Part shown: positions 1 to 7,119 of the stretch, one piece after another
Numbering within the stretch: position 1 is the stretch's first letter
How the letters are laid out: each line of letters begins with the position of its first letter
Origin: GCA-2717185 sp964474755
GTDB taxonomy: Bacteria > Pseudomonadota > Alphaproteobacteria > UBA8366 > GCA-2717185
Direction: 5' to 3'
Assembly (NCBI GenBank): GCA_964474755.1
Contig: CAYYUG010000007.1
Span: forward strand, 1-64,000
DNA length: 64,000 bases
Notes under the pieces: model-generated
Seen by the model: the letters and a program-made list of their open reading frames with translations, nothing else
What the model was told of the DNA's origin: nothing
The model's database searches: none
Program-made: the position numbers and the translations under genes

Positions 1-152
1 ATCCAATATCCAATGAATGATTCAGATTGAGTGACGCCTCGTAAATAATGTTCAAGAGAGGTAAGTGGGCAGGTGATTCCTAATAATGTTTCCAGTGTGA
101 CAAACACCATTAACCCACAGTGAGATATTCTTAATTTTAAGTTTGAAATCCA

Positions 153-182
153 ATCCCAATTGGCCGTGTAACCAATTGGGAT
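153..182. repeat. 11-bp perfect inverted repeat (hairpin)
   Basis: The two arms at 153-163 and 172-182 are exact reverse complements around an 8-nt loop. The hairpin sits in the AT-rich segment downstream of the GFA-family gene, which is read on the minus strand. No clean U-run follows the stem in that direction, although an A-rich run follows on the plus strand. A terminator or a mobile-element end are both possible; neither is proven. No convincing gene is visible in 1-444. Confidence 0.5.
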
Positions 183-444
183 AAGAAAAAAACCAAAGGT
201 GATAAAAACTACAATGCAAAAATGAATTACTAAAACGATGTCGGCAAAAAATAGGGTCAACGTTTTTTCGGTATATTACTAATTCCAAGTTTGCCACAAT
301 GCAGGGAAATAGTGAGGCAGATGGCGGCGGTCAAATACCTCATAGGAGTGAATTTCGTGACTTTTAAATTTGTGGGGAAAGACAGGCGAAAATTGTAAGG
401 GTTCAAACTCATCATTCTTTTTAATATGATCCCCATTAAACAAA

Positions 445-1047
445 TTAACTGGGATCAGCACCAATCTCTAAATTCAAGACCTCTATATCGGCTAAACTTT
501 TGATCAATTCTTTAAATGTTTTTCCAACTGGCGATTTTAAAGGTTTCCTGAATGCCTTTTTTACGTCAACTAAAGATAAAAACCGGTCTCTTTCTTGTGA
601 ATAATCCAAATTATGGAATACAGGTATTTCATAAGGTATATCCGCCTTTTCATCATAAGGATGACTACTCATATGAATGGCAGCGCAAGGTTTAATCGAT
701 AAATCCATATCTGCCTCACAATGGTGCGGAAAAAACATGAATACGTTATTGGAATATGCGGGGTGGTTTATCCCTAATATTGAGTAGCAACTCTTACAGT
801 AGACCCTGGTGGACTTGGCGGGATTACGTAGTTGGAAGGGTTTCATGTGATTTTCACCATCCACAGATATAATATCTGACCGAACGTAGACCGCTTGAGT
901 GAGTTTTTGTGGTGCCTTACCCCCCCTTAATTCACCCCATTTGATTGCTTGCCTGCAATCTTTACATTCGCAGTACAAACTCATAATGGGATGATTGTCA
1001 GTCAAAGTTAATCTGCATTGACCACATGAGCATGCAATCGAAGACAT
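445..1047 (-). CDS. GFA/CENP-V family zinc-binding protein
   Basis: A 200-residue protein with the cysteine arrangement of the GFA (glutathione-dependent formaldehyde-activating enzyme-like, CENP-V) fold: CSCGQC at residues 6-11, CECKDC at 26-31 and a YCKSC pair near 83-87. These should hold structural zinc in a small beta-rich domain. Family members are mostly of unknown function; a role in S-hydroxymethylglutathione chemistry is proved for very few. The C-terminal third (about residues 130-200) matches nothing I recognise. The gene is clearly more AT-rich than everything after 1.4 kb, lies alone, and sits next to a recombinase remnant, which suggests recent acquisition. The start follows a GGAAGG-like site about 12 nt upstream. 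Confidence 0.7.
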   Translation of the reverse strand: MSSIACSCGQCRLTLTDNHPIMSLYCECKDCRQAIKWGELRGGKAPQKLTQAVYVRSDIISVDGENHMKPFQLRNPAKSTRVYCKSCYSILGINHPAYSNNVFMFFPHHCEADMDLSIKPCAAIHMSSHPYDEKADIPYEIPVFHNLDYSQERDRFLSLVDVKKAFRKPLKSPVGKTFKELIKSLADIEVLNLEIGADPS

Positions 1048-1140
1048 CTTGTTGTTACCTTCCGTATTTAAATATTTGTCAGTCAGGCGTATTGCAGGAA
1101 AACACTGCCACGGATTGGGGTTCGATTGGGAGTCAGAAAA

Positions 1141-1212
1141 TGGGTATGCGGGACGATAGCGAAGGAATTGGGAATAGGTCGCGCGAGTGTCTATCGTGCG
1201 TTTAGCAGGTAG
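1141..1212 (+). pseudogene. serine recombinase C-terminal HTH remnant
   Basis: Translating from 1153 gives TIAKELGIGRASVYRAFSR followed by a stop at 1210-1212. This is the classic C-terminal helix-turn-helix of resolvase/invertase (Pin/Hin) serine recombinases. Nothing upstream reads as the catalytic domain, so only the tail is left. It marks the edge between the AT-rich segment and the normal-composition chromosome and is probably the scar of an integrated element. Confidence 0.55.
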
Positions 1213-1467
1213 ATTTACCGCGTCTGTTTGAGGGTATAGGTGTATTAAAAGTGTATGCTTTGTTTGGAGTACCTACTGAAAATCGAAGATTTTCATTCTG
1301 GTGTATCGTCGGTGTAGCGCATCTTTCTTTAATTTATTTTCTATTAATCAGAGAGTTATCATTAATGATGGCACATTCTCCGTTTCGCGTTTGAATGTTT
1401 CCGGAAAGGATGAGATGTCGACGTCGGTTAAGTCAATTCGGACCCGACGTCTCCGGGAAAGGCTGCG
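1213..1467. other. intergenic region without a recognised gene
   Basis: An AT-rich stretch between the recombinase tail and the epimerase gene. It holds a small A/T-rich hairpin at 1277-1295 (arms TGAAAATC and GATTTTCA, loop GAA). I see no other supported feature. Confidence 0.4.
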
Positions 1468-2400
1468 CTAGCCTCCCAGCTTTTCCAGCATATCTGCTGT
1501 CATTTGCGCCAGGTTATAGTGCGGTGTCCAACCCCATTGCGCTCGGGCTTCGCTGTCATTCATGGAATTTGGCCAAGTTTCTGCAATCGCCTGTCGCACG
1601 GGATCGATGTTATAAGTAATAGAAAAATTTGGAATATGTACCCTAATGGCGTCGGCGAGTTCTTCCGGCGTCACGTTCACCGATGTCACGTTGAAGGCGT
1701 TACGGTGCTTCAGGGCTATCGGGTCGACATCCATTAGCTCGATCGCTGCACGTACGGCATCCGGCATGTACATCATGTCGAGCTTGGTGTCGGGCGCGAG
1801 GAAGCAAGTGTACTGTCCATCGCGTAGCGCGTGATGAAAAATTTCGACGGCGTAGTCCGTCGTGCCACCACCAGGGGGTGTGACATAGGAAATTAGGCCT
1901 GGATAGCGCAGCCCGCGTGTGTCGAGGCTGTAACGATGGGCGTAGTAGTCGCATAACAGCTCACCGGAAACCTTGCTAACCCCATAGATCGTGTTTGGCC
2001 TCTGCAAGGTGTCTTGCGGTGTATTGTCTAGTGGCGTGCCTGGACCAAAGGCGCCAATTGAACTCGGGAAAAATATTGCGCAGTTCCGCGCTCTTGCTGC
2101 TTCCAGAACAGCATAAAGGCTGCCCATATTGACGCCCCAGGCCGCCTGTGGGTCCGTTTCGCCAATTGCCGACAGCATCGCGGCGAGATGGTATATCGTC
2201 CCGATTTCGTGCCGGTCCAAAAGGCCGCCCAACTGCTTAGTGTCGGTGCTGTCGAGATGTTCGATGAGACCGTCCTCAAGCTTCGGCCGCTTCCGGTGGA
2301 AGGTTGAAACGACAGCATCGGCACCGTAGCGGTCACGTAAAGCTGGGACTAATTCCGACCCTATTTGTCCTTGCGCGCCGGTAACCAATATTTTTCGCAT
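1468..2400 (-). CDS. NAD-dependent epimerase/dehydratase (L-threonine dehydrogenase-like)
   Basis: A 310-residue extended SDR. The N-terminus MRKILVTGAQGQIGSE carries the GxxGxxG dinucleotide-binding motif at residues 8-14. YGVSK about residue 140 is the YxxxK catalytic pair, with SS upstream as the serine site. The length and the pattern PxxTxYGxSK then GLRYPG resemble the epimerase-like L-threonine 3-dehydrogenases (UDP-galactose-epimerase-related type), which oxidise threonine to 2-amino-3-ketobutyrate. Substrate is inferred only. The ATG at 2400 is chosen because GGGAGG lies about 10 nt upstream; an in-frame extension to 2505 would overlap the divergent monooxygenase gene. Confidence 0.8.
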   Translation of the reverse strand: MRKILVTGAQGQIGSELVPALRDRYGADAVVSTFHRKRPKLEDGLIEHLDSTDTKQLGGLLDRHEIGTIYHLAAMLSAIGETDPQAAWGVNMGSLYAVLEAARARNCAIFFPSSIGAFGPGTPLDNTPQDTLQRPNTIYGVSKVSGELLCDYYAHRYSLDTRGLRYPGLISYVTPPGGGTTDYAVEIFHHALRDGQYTCFLAPDTKLDMMYMPDAVRAAIELMDVDPIALKHRNAFNVTSVNVTPEELADAIRVHIPNFSITYNIDPVRQAIAETWPNSMNDSEARAQWGWTPHYNLAQMTADMLEKLGG

Positions 2401-2470
2401 CCTTGCCGAGCCTCCCTTTGCCCTCCACAATACGGTAAAGATATTGGTGTAGCACAAGGAACAGAATTTC

Positions 2471-3661
2471 ATGACCGAGTCCGTGCTTTCTTTGATCCCG
2501 AACAACTATTTGAAGTTCGGCATTTTTCTCGCTCCCTTCCAGGGCATGAAGGAGAACCCCACACAGGCGATGCATCGCGACATGCTGCTGCTCGAGCATT
2601 TAGATGATCTTGGCTATCATGAGGCTTGGATCGGCGAACATCATTCCGGTGGCATGGAAATCCTCGCCTGCCCGGAGCTATTCATTGCTGCTGCGGCGGA
2701 GCGGACCCGACATATTCGGCTCGGCACGGGTGTCGTGTCGTTACCCTATCACCAACCGTTCACAGTAGCCGGACGGGTTACGCAGCTCGACCATATGACC
2801 CGTGGCCGATTTATGTTTGGTGTCGGGCCTGGCGCGCTGACCGGCGATGCCTACCGCATGGGTATCGATCCAGCCGAACAGCGTCGCATGATGAACGAGT
2901 CGCTCGACGCGATAGTGAGACTTCTGGATGGTGAACTAGTCAATATGAAGACCGACTGGTTTCACTTGCAGGACGCGCGCCTCCAGATCCCATCTTTCCA
3001 GGTGCCGAGGGTTGAGATGGCGGTTGCCTGCGCTCGCTCGCCGTCTGGTGCGCTCGCAGCAGGAAAGCATGGTATTGGCATGCTATCGATTGGCGGCACC
3101 AGTGATGACGCTTTGGCGGCTCATGCTAACAATTGGCGCATGTGTGAAGAGGCGGCGGCCGACAATGGCCAGAGCGTGGACCGTGAAAAATGGCGCCTTG
3201 TCACCTTGATGCATGTTGCCGAAACGCGCGAAAAAGCCCGTGAAAACGTTCTCTTTGGCCTTGATGAATGGGCGCAGTATTTCCGCGAAATTGCAACTTT
3301 CCCGATCGTCCCTGCCGATATTGAGGACGCCTATGAATATCTCCTGGAAAACAAGATGGCCTGCATCGGTACACCGGATGATGCTATCGCCTATATCGAA
3401 ACCCTTCTGCAAGGTGCCGGCGGCTTCGGCGCACTGATGCAGTTGGCGCACAATTGGGCTGATTGGGAGGACACCAAGCGGAGCTACGAGCTGATCTCGC
3501 GCTACGTCTTCCCGCACTTCCAGAACAGCAACTGGCTGCGCGATTACAGCTACGAATACAGCTTCAAGAACAGAGACGCCTTCGTCGGTGAGGCGGCGCA
3601 GGCGATTCAGACAGAAATCGACCGCTATCAGGCACGGAATAAGGGCGAGGCGGCAGAGTAG
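2471..3661 (+). CDS. luciferase-like (LLM) flavin-dependent monooxygenase
   Basis: A 396-residue LLM-class oxidoreductase with a TIM-barrel N-terminal two thirds: KFGIFLAPF at the first strand, the EAWIGEHH segment near residue 53, HIRLGTGVVSLPYHQP near 81, and GRFMFGVGPG near 110. These are hallmarks of the group that includes limonene 1,2-monooxygenase and alkanal monooxygenase alpha chains. Such enzymes use reduced flavin supplied by a reductase to oxygenate hydrophobic substrates. The length fits the limonene-monooxygenase-like subgroup, which is longer than the about 300-residue F420-type proteins. It is divergent from the epimerase with 70 bp between the starts. Substrate unknown. Confidence 0.85.
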   Translation: MTESVLSLIPNNYLKFGIFLAPFQGMKENPTQAMHRDMLLLEHLDDLGYHEAWIGEHHSGGMEILACPELFIAAAAERTRHIRLGTGVVSLPYHQPFTVAGRVTQLDHMTRGRFMFGVGPGALTGDAYRMGIDPAEQRRMMNESLDAIVRLLDGELVNMKTDWFHLQDARLQIPSFQVPRVEMAVACARSPSGALAAGKHGIGMLSIGGTSDDALAAHANNWRMCEEAAADNGQSVDREKWRLVTLMHVAETREKARENVLFGLDEWAQYFREIATFPIVPADIEDAYEYLLENKMACIGTPDDAIAYIETLLQGAGGFGALMQLAHNWADWEDTKRSYELISRYVFPHFQNSNWLRDYSYEYSFKNRDAFVGEAAQAIQTEIDRYQARNKGEAAE

Positions 3662-3671
3662 AGGGTGAGCG

Positions 3672-4466
3672 CTACCGCGCGTAGCCGTCCATCTCGGCGC
3701 GTTCGAGTTGGCGTAGTAGCATTGGCCATTCCTTGCCAGCTTCGATAAAGCCGCCTTCGCCGTACATTTTGAGGCCCAAATCGATTGATTTTTGCTGAGT
3801 TGTGGGCGAGATTTCTTGCAGTTCAGCGCCGCCCGACATCGCGTCGATCTGATGTCTGCAGGCCGTCTCAATGCGGTATAGCAGCACGAAGGCTTCGCCC
3901 ACGGTCTTTCCGACTGAGAGCAGCCCGTGATTGCGCAAGATCAGGATCGACTTGTCCTCGATGTCGCTAACGATCCGTGGCTGTTCACTTTCGTCCAGCG
4001 CAGGCCCCTCGAAATCGTGATAGCCGACCCAGCCCATGATCGTCAGCGCCTTCTGGCTGTTTGGCAGTAACCCGTGCTTCTGCATTGAGACCGCGGTGCC
4101 GTATCGACTATGGGTGTGAAGGACGCAGTGCCGGTCGTCTCCTGACATGTGGATCGCGCCATGGATAACGAAGCCGGCTGGGTTCATCGGATAATCGCTT
4201 TCACTGATCAGATTGCCCTCACCATCGACCTTGATGAGCGACGAGGCAGTGATCTCTTCGAAGAACAATCCGAAAGGGTTGAGCAGGAAATGGTCGCGTG
4301 TCCCCGGCACACGCAGCGACAGGTGAGTGTTGTTTAGATCGGTCCAGCCATACAGCGCGCAGAGCCGGTACGCCGCGGCGAGCTCGCAACGCGCTTCCCA
4401 TTCCGTTTTGGGCATCCCGACGGGAGCATTTGTCGATTGCGTGGCGATGCTGGCGATTTCGGCCAT
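3672..4466 (-). CDS. class II aldolase/adducin family protein
   Basis: 264 residues with the class II aldolase fold. HTHSRYGTAVS holds two of the zinc-binding histidines and LRNHGLLSVGKTVGEAF holds the third, all in the usual order. Family members such as fuculose-phosphate aldolase cleave carbon-carbon bonds with zinc; adducin-like bacterial members are often of unknown substrate. The ATG at 4466 is preceded by TAGGAGAAG; longer in-frame starts run into the divergent GST gene. The neighbouring catabolic genes suggest a role in cleavage or decarboxylation of a hydroxylated acid, which is inference. Confidence 0.8.
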   Translation of the reverse strand: MAEIASIATQSTNAPVGMPKTEWEARCELAAAYRLCALYGWTDLNNTHLSLRVPGTRDHFLLNPFGLFFEEITASSLIKVDGEGNLISESDYPMNPAGFVIHGAIHMSGDDRHCVLHTHSRYGTAVSMQKHGLLPNSQKALTIMGWVGYHDFEGPALDESEQPRIVSDIEDKSILILRNHGLLSVGKTVGEAFVLLYRIETACRHQIDAMSGGAELQEISPTTQQKSIDLGLKMYGEGGFIEAGKEWPMLLRQLERAEMDGYAR

Positions 4467-4576
4467 GACCTCTTCTCCTAATGTAGTGTGGCGTGAAGGA
4501 TATCGTTGCACGTTGGCACTGTCGATTCGGCGCCGTGGCGCCCCGTGGCGGCCGCGCCTATCATGACGCCTCACAG

Positions 4577-4583
4577 AAGGAGG
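4577..4583 (+). promoter_or_regulatory. ribosome binding site deciding a TTG start
   Basis: AAGGAGG at 4577-4583 stands 6 nt before a TTG at 4590 and decides the start of the GST gene. The upstream in-frame ATGs at 4506 and 4563 lack such a site and would add an arginine-rich tail foreign to the family. Confidence 0.6.
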
Positions 4584-4589
4584 CGTGAC

Positions 4590-5294
4590 TTGCTCGATTT
4601 TTATTTTTGGCCGACCCCGAATGGGTGGAAGGTTTCCATCATGCTGGAAGAGTGCGGGTTAGACTACAATTTGATCCCAGTCGATATCGGCAGAGGAGAC
4701 CAATTCAAAAGGGACTTCCTCGCGATAAGCCCAAACAATCGCATGCCAGCGGTCGTCGACAACGATGTCGAAGGCGGTCCGGAATCAGTCTTTGAGTCTG
4801 GCGCGATCCTTTATTACCTAGCGGAGAAGACGTGTAAATTTATGCCCTCTGACAGGCGTGGTCGTAAGGAGGTGCTTGAATGGCTGTTCTGGCAAGTGGG
4901 CAATCAAGGGCCAATGGCGGGACAGTTGAGCCATTTTGTGAACTACGCCGATGGCGGCATCGAATACGGCAAAAAACGTTACTCCAATGAGTACAATCGA
5001 TGCCTTGGCGTGTTGGAGAAGCGACTGGAGGACAGGGAATACATAATCGGTGACTATTCCATTGTCGATATGATCTGTTGGCCTTGGGTGCTGATTGCCA
5101 AGCCGCTCGGTCAGTCGCTTGAAGAGTTCCCAAATGTGGCGCGCTGGCGCAACGCTATCAAGCTACGGCCTGCCGTCCAGCGCGGCGTCGATGTCGGGAA
5201 GGAATTTCGCCGCAGCGGCCCGCCCAGCGACGAAGAACGAAAGGTAATGTTCAATCAGACTGCCCAGACCGCGGACGAGCAGAGCGATGCATGA
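4590..5294 (+). CDS. glutathione S-transferase family protein (TTG start)
   Basis: A 234-residue GST. The thioredoxin-like N-terminal domain has FWPTPNGWKVSIMLEE (a YfcG/Ure2-like active-site loop), ISPNNRMPAVVD with the cis-proline, and ESGAILYYLAEK, the glutamate-serine glutathione-binding pair. The C-terminal half is the all-helical domain. The pattern best matches the YfcG/nu-class group, which uses glutathione disulfide for disulfide-bond reductase or peroxidase activity. Start set at TTG 4590 because of the strong ribosome binding site. Its stop overlaps, as ATGA, the ATG of a decayed second GST just downstream, suggesting that two GST genes were once cotranscribed. Confidence 0.8.
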   Translation: MLDFYFWPTPNGWKVSIMLEECGLDYNLIPVDIGRGDQFKRDFLAISPNNRMPAVVDNDVEGGPESVFESGAILYYLAEKTCKFMPSDRRGRKEVLEWLFWQVGNQGPMAGQLSHFVNYADGGIEYGKKRYSNEYNRCLGVLEKRLEDREYIIGDYSIVDMICWPWVLIAKPLGQSLEEFPNVARWRNAIKLRPAVQRGVDVGKEFRRSGPPSDEERKVMFNQTAQTADEQSDA

Positions 5295-5560
5295 AGCTGT
5301 TCTGGTTCCCGGCTCTGCCCTTCACGCACAAGACGGTTGTTTGCGCTAAAGAGCTAGGACTGCGGGAGTAGATCGAGTTGCATCCAACGGTTTGGCCGCT
5401 CGATTTGGATTAGATCACCACTGGCATCGCCTGCGGCTATAAGGATTGGCGCGACTGGTTGGGCTAACTCCGCCCAGGTCGCGATAGGCTGGCGGCCTGC
5501 TATGTGACGTTTGCGAAGCGTCCGGGATATGCAGTACGGAACCGCAAGAGGTACCGGCCG
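5291..5560 (+). pseudogene. decayed glutathione S-transferase gene
   Basis: One reading frame from the ATG at 5291 still shows GST pieces: MKLFWFPALPFTHKTVVCAK (N-terminal strand and helix), then GYKDWRDW, then LAACYVTFAKRPG, the usual end of the GST C-terminal domain. Three stops (two TAG, one TAA) interrupt it, and the middle of the domain pair is deleted, leaving about 90 of about 200 codons. The ATG overlaps the stop of the intact upstream GST gene. The remains point to a second, different GST that was lost. Confidence 0.65.
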
Positions 5561-5561
5561 C

Positions 5562-6293
5562 CTAATTCAGCTTTGCCATTTCCGCTTCGATAAATGCGTC
5601 TATCTCCGCAAGGGTCATCGCGTCTCGGAACATTTCCGCACGCATACGCACCCGCTGAACGCTAATCGCGATAATAGCATCGATCATGGTTTGCAGGTCA
5701 GCATCAGAATTTATGTGTTGTATGGCCTCCTTCGCTTGAACTTGATAGTGATCTTCTTCGTCGTCGTAGATCGTCTGCATCGCTTTGGCGGTCATCTTAT
5801 TGACCGTGTTGCCGTTTAGTTTTGCTCCCTCGCGAAATAGCCGCGCTCCGCCGCCTTCGGTGAAACCGACGGCGGCTTTCAATAGAGCATCGTCCTGTTC
5901 TACATAACTGCGCCGCAGGTCACCCAACCGTTTCTCCTCGGCGAGCTGCACCGTGTCTTCTGGCACAATCGTTCGTCCCACCAGATGCTCGAAAATATCG
6001 GCTAACATGACGTAGTGGTTGAACTCTTCGGTCAGTTGCGTGAGCAGAAAGTGGTAGTCATGCCTGTCGATCTCCTTATCGACCTGTGGGTATAGATCGA
6101 CGAGCTTGGTTAACTCGCGGTGCAGTCCGTTGAAATAGCCATCGACGGGATTGAGTTCCTTCCACAGCTGGGCCCGCAAATAGAAAATGTGGTCCTCTTC
6201 CGTCGCCTTGGCAAAGAAACGTTTTGCGATTTCACCTTCCGCCTCCCAATAGGGCCAGGCGGCATTGGCCAAGGTCTTTTCGGTGTAGGTCAT
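5562..6293 (-). CDS. ferritin-like helical protein, possible di-iron protein
   Basis: 243 residues, almost entirely helical, with no family I can name. Three ExxH pairs are visible: E32-H35, E90-H93 and E179-H182. Two ExxH motifs on separate helices plus extra glutamates (E120, E180) are the layout of ferritin-like di-iron carboxylate proteins. No signal peptide or membrane segment is visible. Function could be oxidase, oxygenase or iron/oxygen defence; the sequence does not decide. Its 3' end abuts the decayed GST gene. Confidence 0.6.
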   Translation of the reverse strand: MTYTEKTLANAAWPYWEAEGEIAKRFFAKATEEDHIFYLRAQLWKELNPVDGYFNGLHRELTKLVDLYPQVDKEIDRHDYHFLLTQLTEEFNHYVMLADIFEHLVGRTIVPEDTVQLAEEKRLGDLRRSYVEQDDALLKAAVGFTEGGGARLFREGAKLNGNTVNKMTAKAMQTIYDDEEDHYQVQAKEAIQHINSDADLQTMIDAIIAISVQRVRMRAEMFRDAMTLAEIDAFIEAEMAKLN

Positions 6294-6354
6294 TTAACCT
6301 CTCTTAAATGCTCCAACACGTTACCAAATACGCAAAAAGACGAGACTGAATGAA

Positions 6355-6390
6355 CCCTTTCCTCGGGGAGAGGGCAAGGTGAGGGGAAGT
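6355..6390. repeat. REP-like GC-rich element
   Basis: The stretch CCTCGGGGAGAGGGCAAGGT followed by GAGGGG resembles the short extragenic palindromic elements of the form CCCTCACCCT..CTCTCCCCGAGG that are scattered through many proteobacterial genomes. Only one copy lies in this window, so the assignment rests on resemblance. Confidence 0.35.
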
Positions 6391-6546
6391 CCGTTGGCCC
6401 ATTTCTTCGCCTGCCTTCCCACTATGCTGGAGCCGCTCCGATCTTTTACACGATGGTCTCCGTCGACGATAGATACGCTGCTGGTGTACGGTCACCGGCC
6501 AATCGCCTAGGATGCCGCCGCTTCAAAAAGGAAAAGGGAAAATCCG

Positions 6547-7119
6547 TTGGAATTTGGCAATTCTTTCACCGTACCGCTGCCGCCGGACGAGACCTGGGGG
6601 CTGCTGCGCGACATCGAACGTATCGCGCCCTGTATGCCCGGAGCGACCCTGATCGAAACGGTTGATAAGGACACCTATAAGGGCGAAGTATCGGTACGCC
6701 TCGGCCCGGTGTCGGTGACCTTCAAAGGTCAGGCTAAATTCGAAACGGTCGATGACGTTGTCCGGTCTGCGCTTGTCAAAGCGGATGGTAAGGACGCGAA
6801 GGGCCGCGGTGGCGCTAATGCTACGGTCAATTTTACCGTCGCGCCGGACGAAGCGGGCTCGGTCGTTGATATCCACACAAATCTGATGCTGTCGGGATCT
6901 ATCGCGCAATATGGCCGCGGCGTCGGTATGATTCAAGGCTTGGCAAATCAGCTTATTGGCCAGTTTGCGGATGCGTTGAAGGCGGATTTAGCGGCACAAT
7001 CGGTTGCCGTCGAAGCGCCCACTTTGCCGCCGGCTGCGAAACCGATATCCGGAATTTCCCTGTTGTTAAATATGTTGTGGGACGCCATACGGCGTTTGTT
7101 TGGAAAAAAAACTGTCTAG
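6547..7119 (+). CDS. CoxG-like SRPBCC protein (TTG start)
   Basis: 190 residues. The first about 145 form a CoxG (carbon monoxide dehydrogenase subunit G) START/SRPBCC domain: the N-terminal GNSFTVPLPPDETWGLLRDI, the loop IAPCMPGA, then KGEVSVRLGPVSVTFKG. The end (residues about 150-190) is a linker plus a hydrophobic stretch, SGISLLLNMLWDAIRRLF, that may bind membrane. CoxG-type proteins accompany molybdenum hydroxylases and have been linked to membrane anchoring of the enzyme or to quinone transfer. It converges on the molybdopterin subunit gene with a 4-bp overlap. Start is TTG at 6547, preceded by AAAAGGG. Confidence 0.8.
   Translation: MEFGNSFTVPLPPDETWGLLRDIERIAPCMPGATLIETVDKDTYKGEVSVRLGPVSVTFKGQAKFETVDDVVRSALVKADGKDAKGRGGANATVNFTVAPDEAGSVVDIHTNLMLSGSIAQYGRGVGMIQGLANQLIGQFADALKADLAAQSVAVEAPTLPPAAKPISGISLLLNMLWDAIRRLFGKKTV

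Noticed and set aside
52..464. Two short minus-strand open frames in the AT-rich segment
   Set aside because: No recognisable domain, poor ribosome binding sites, and one overlaps the end of the GFA gene. AT-rich DNA gives such frames by chance.
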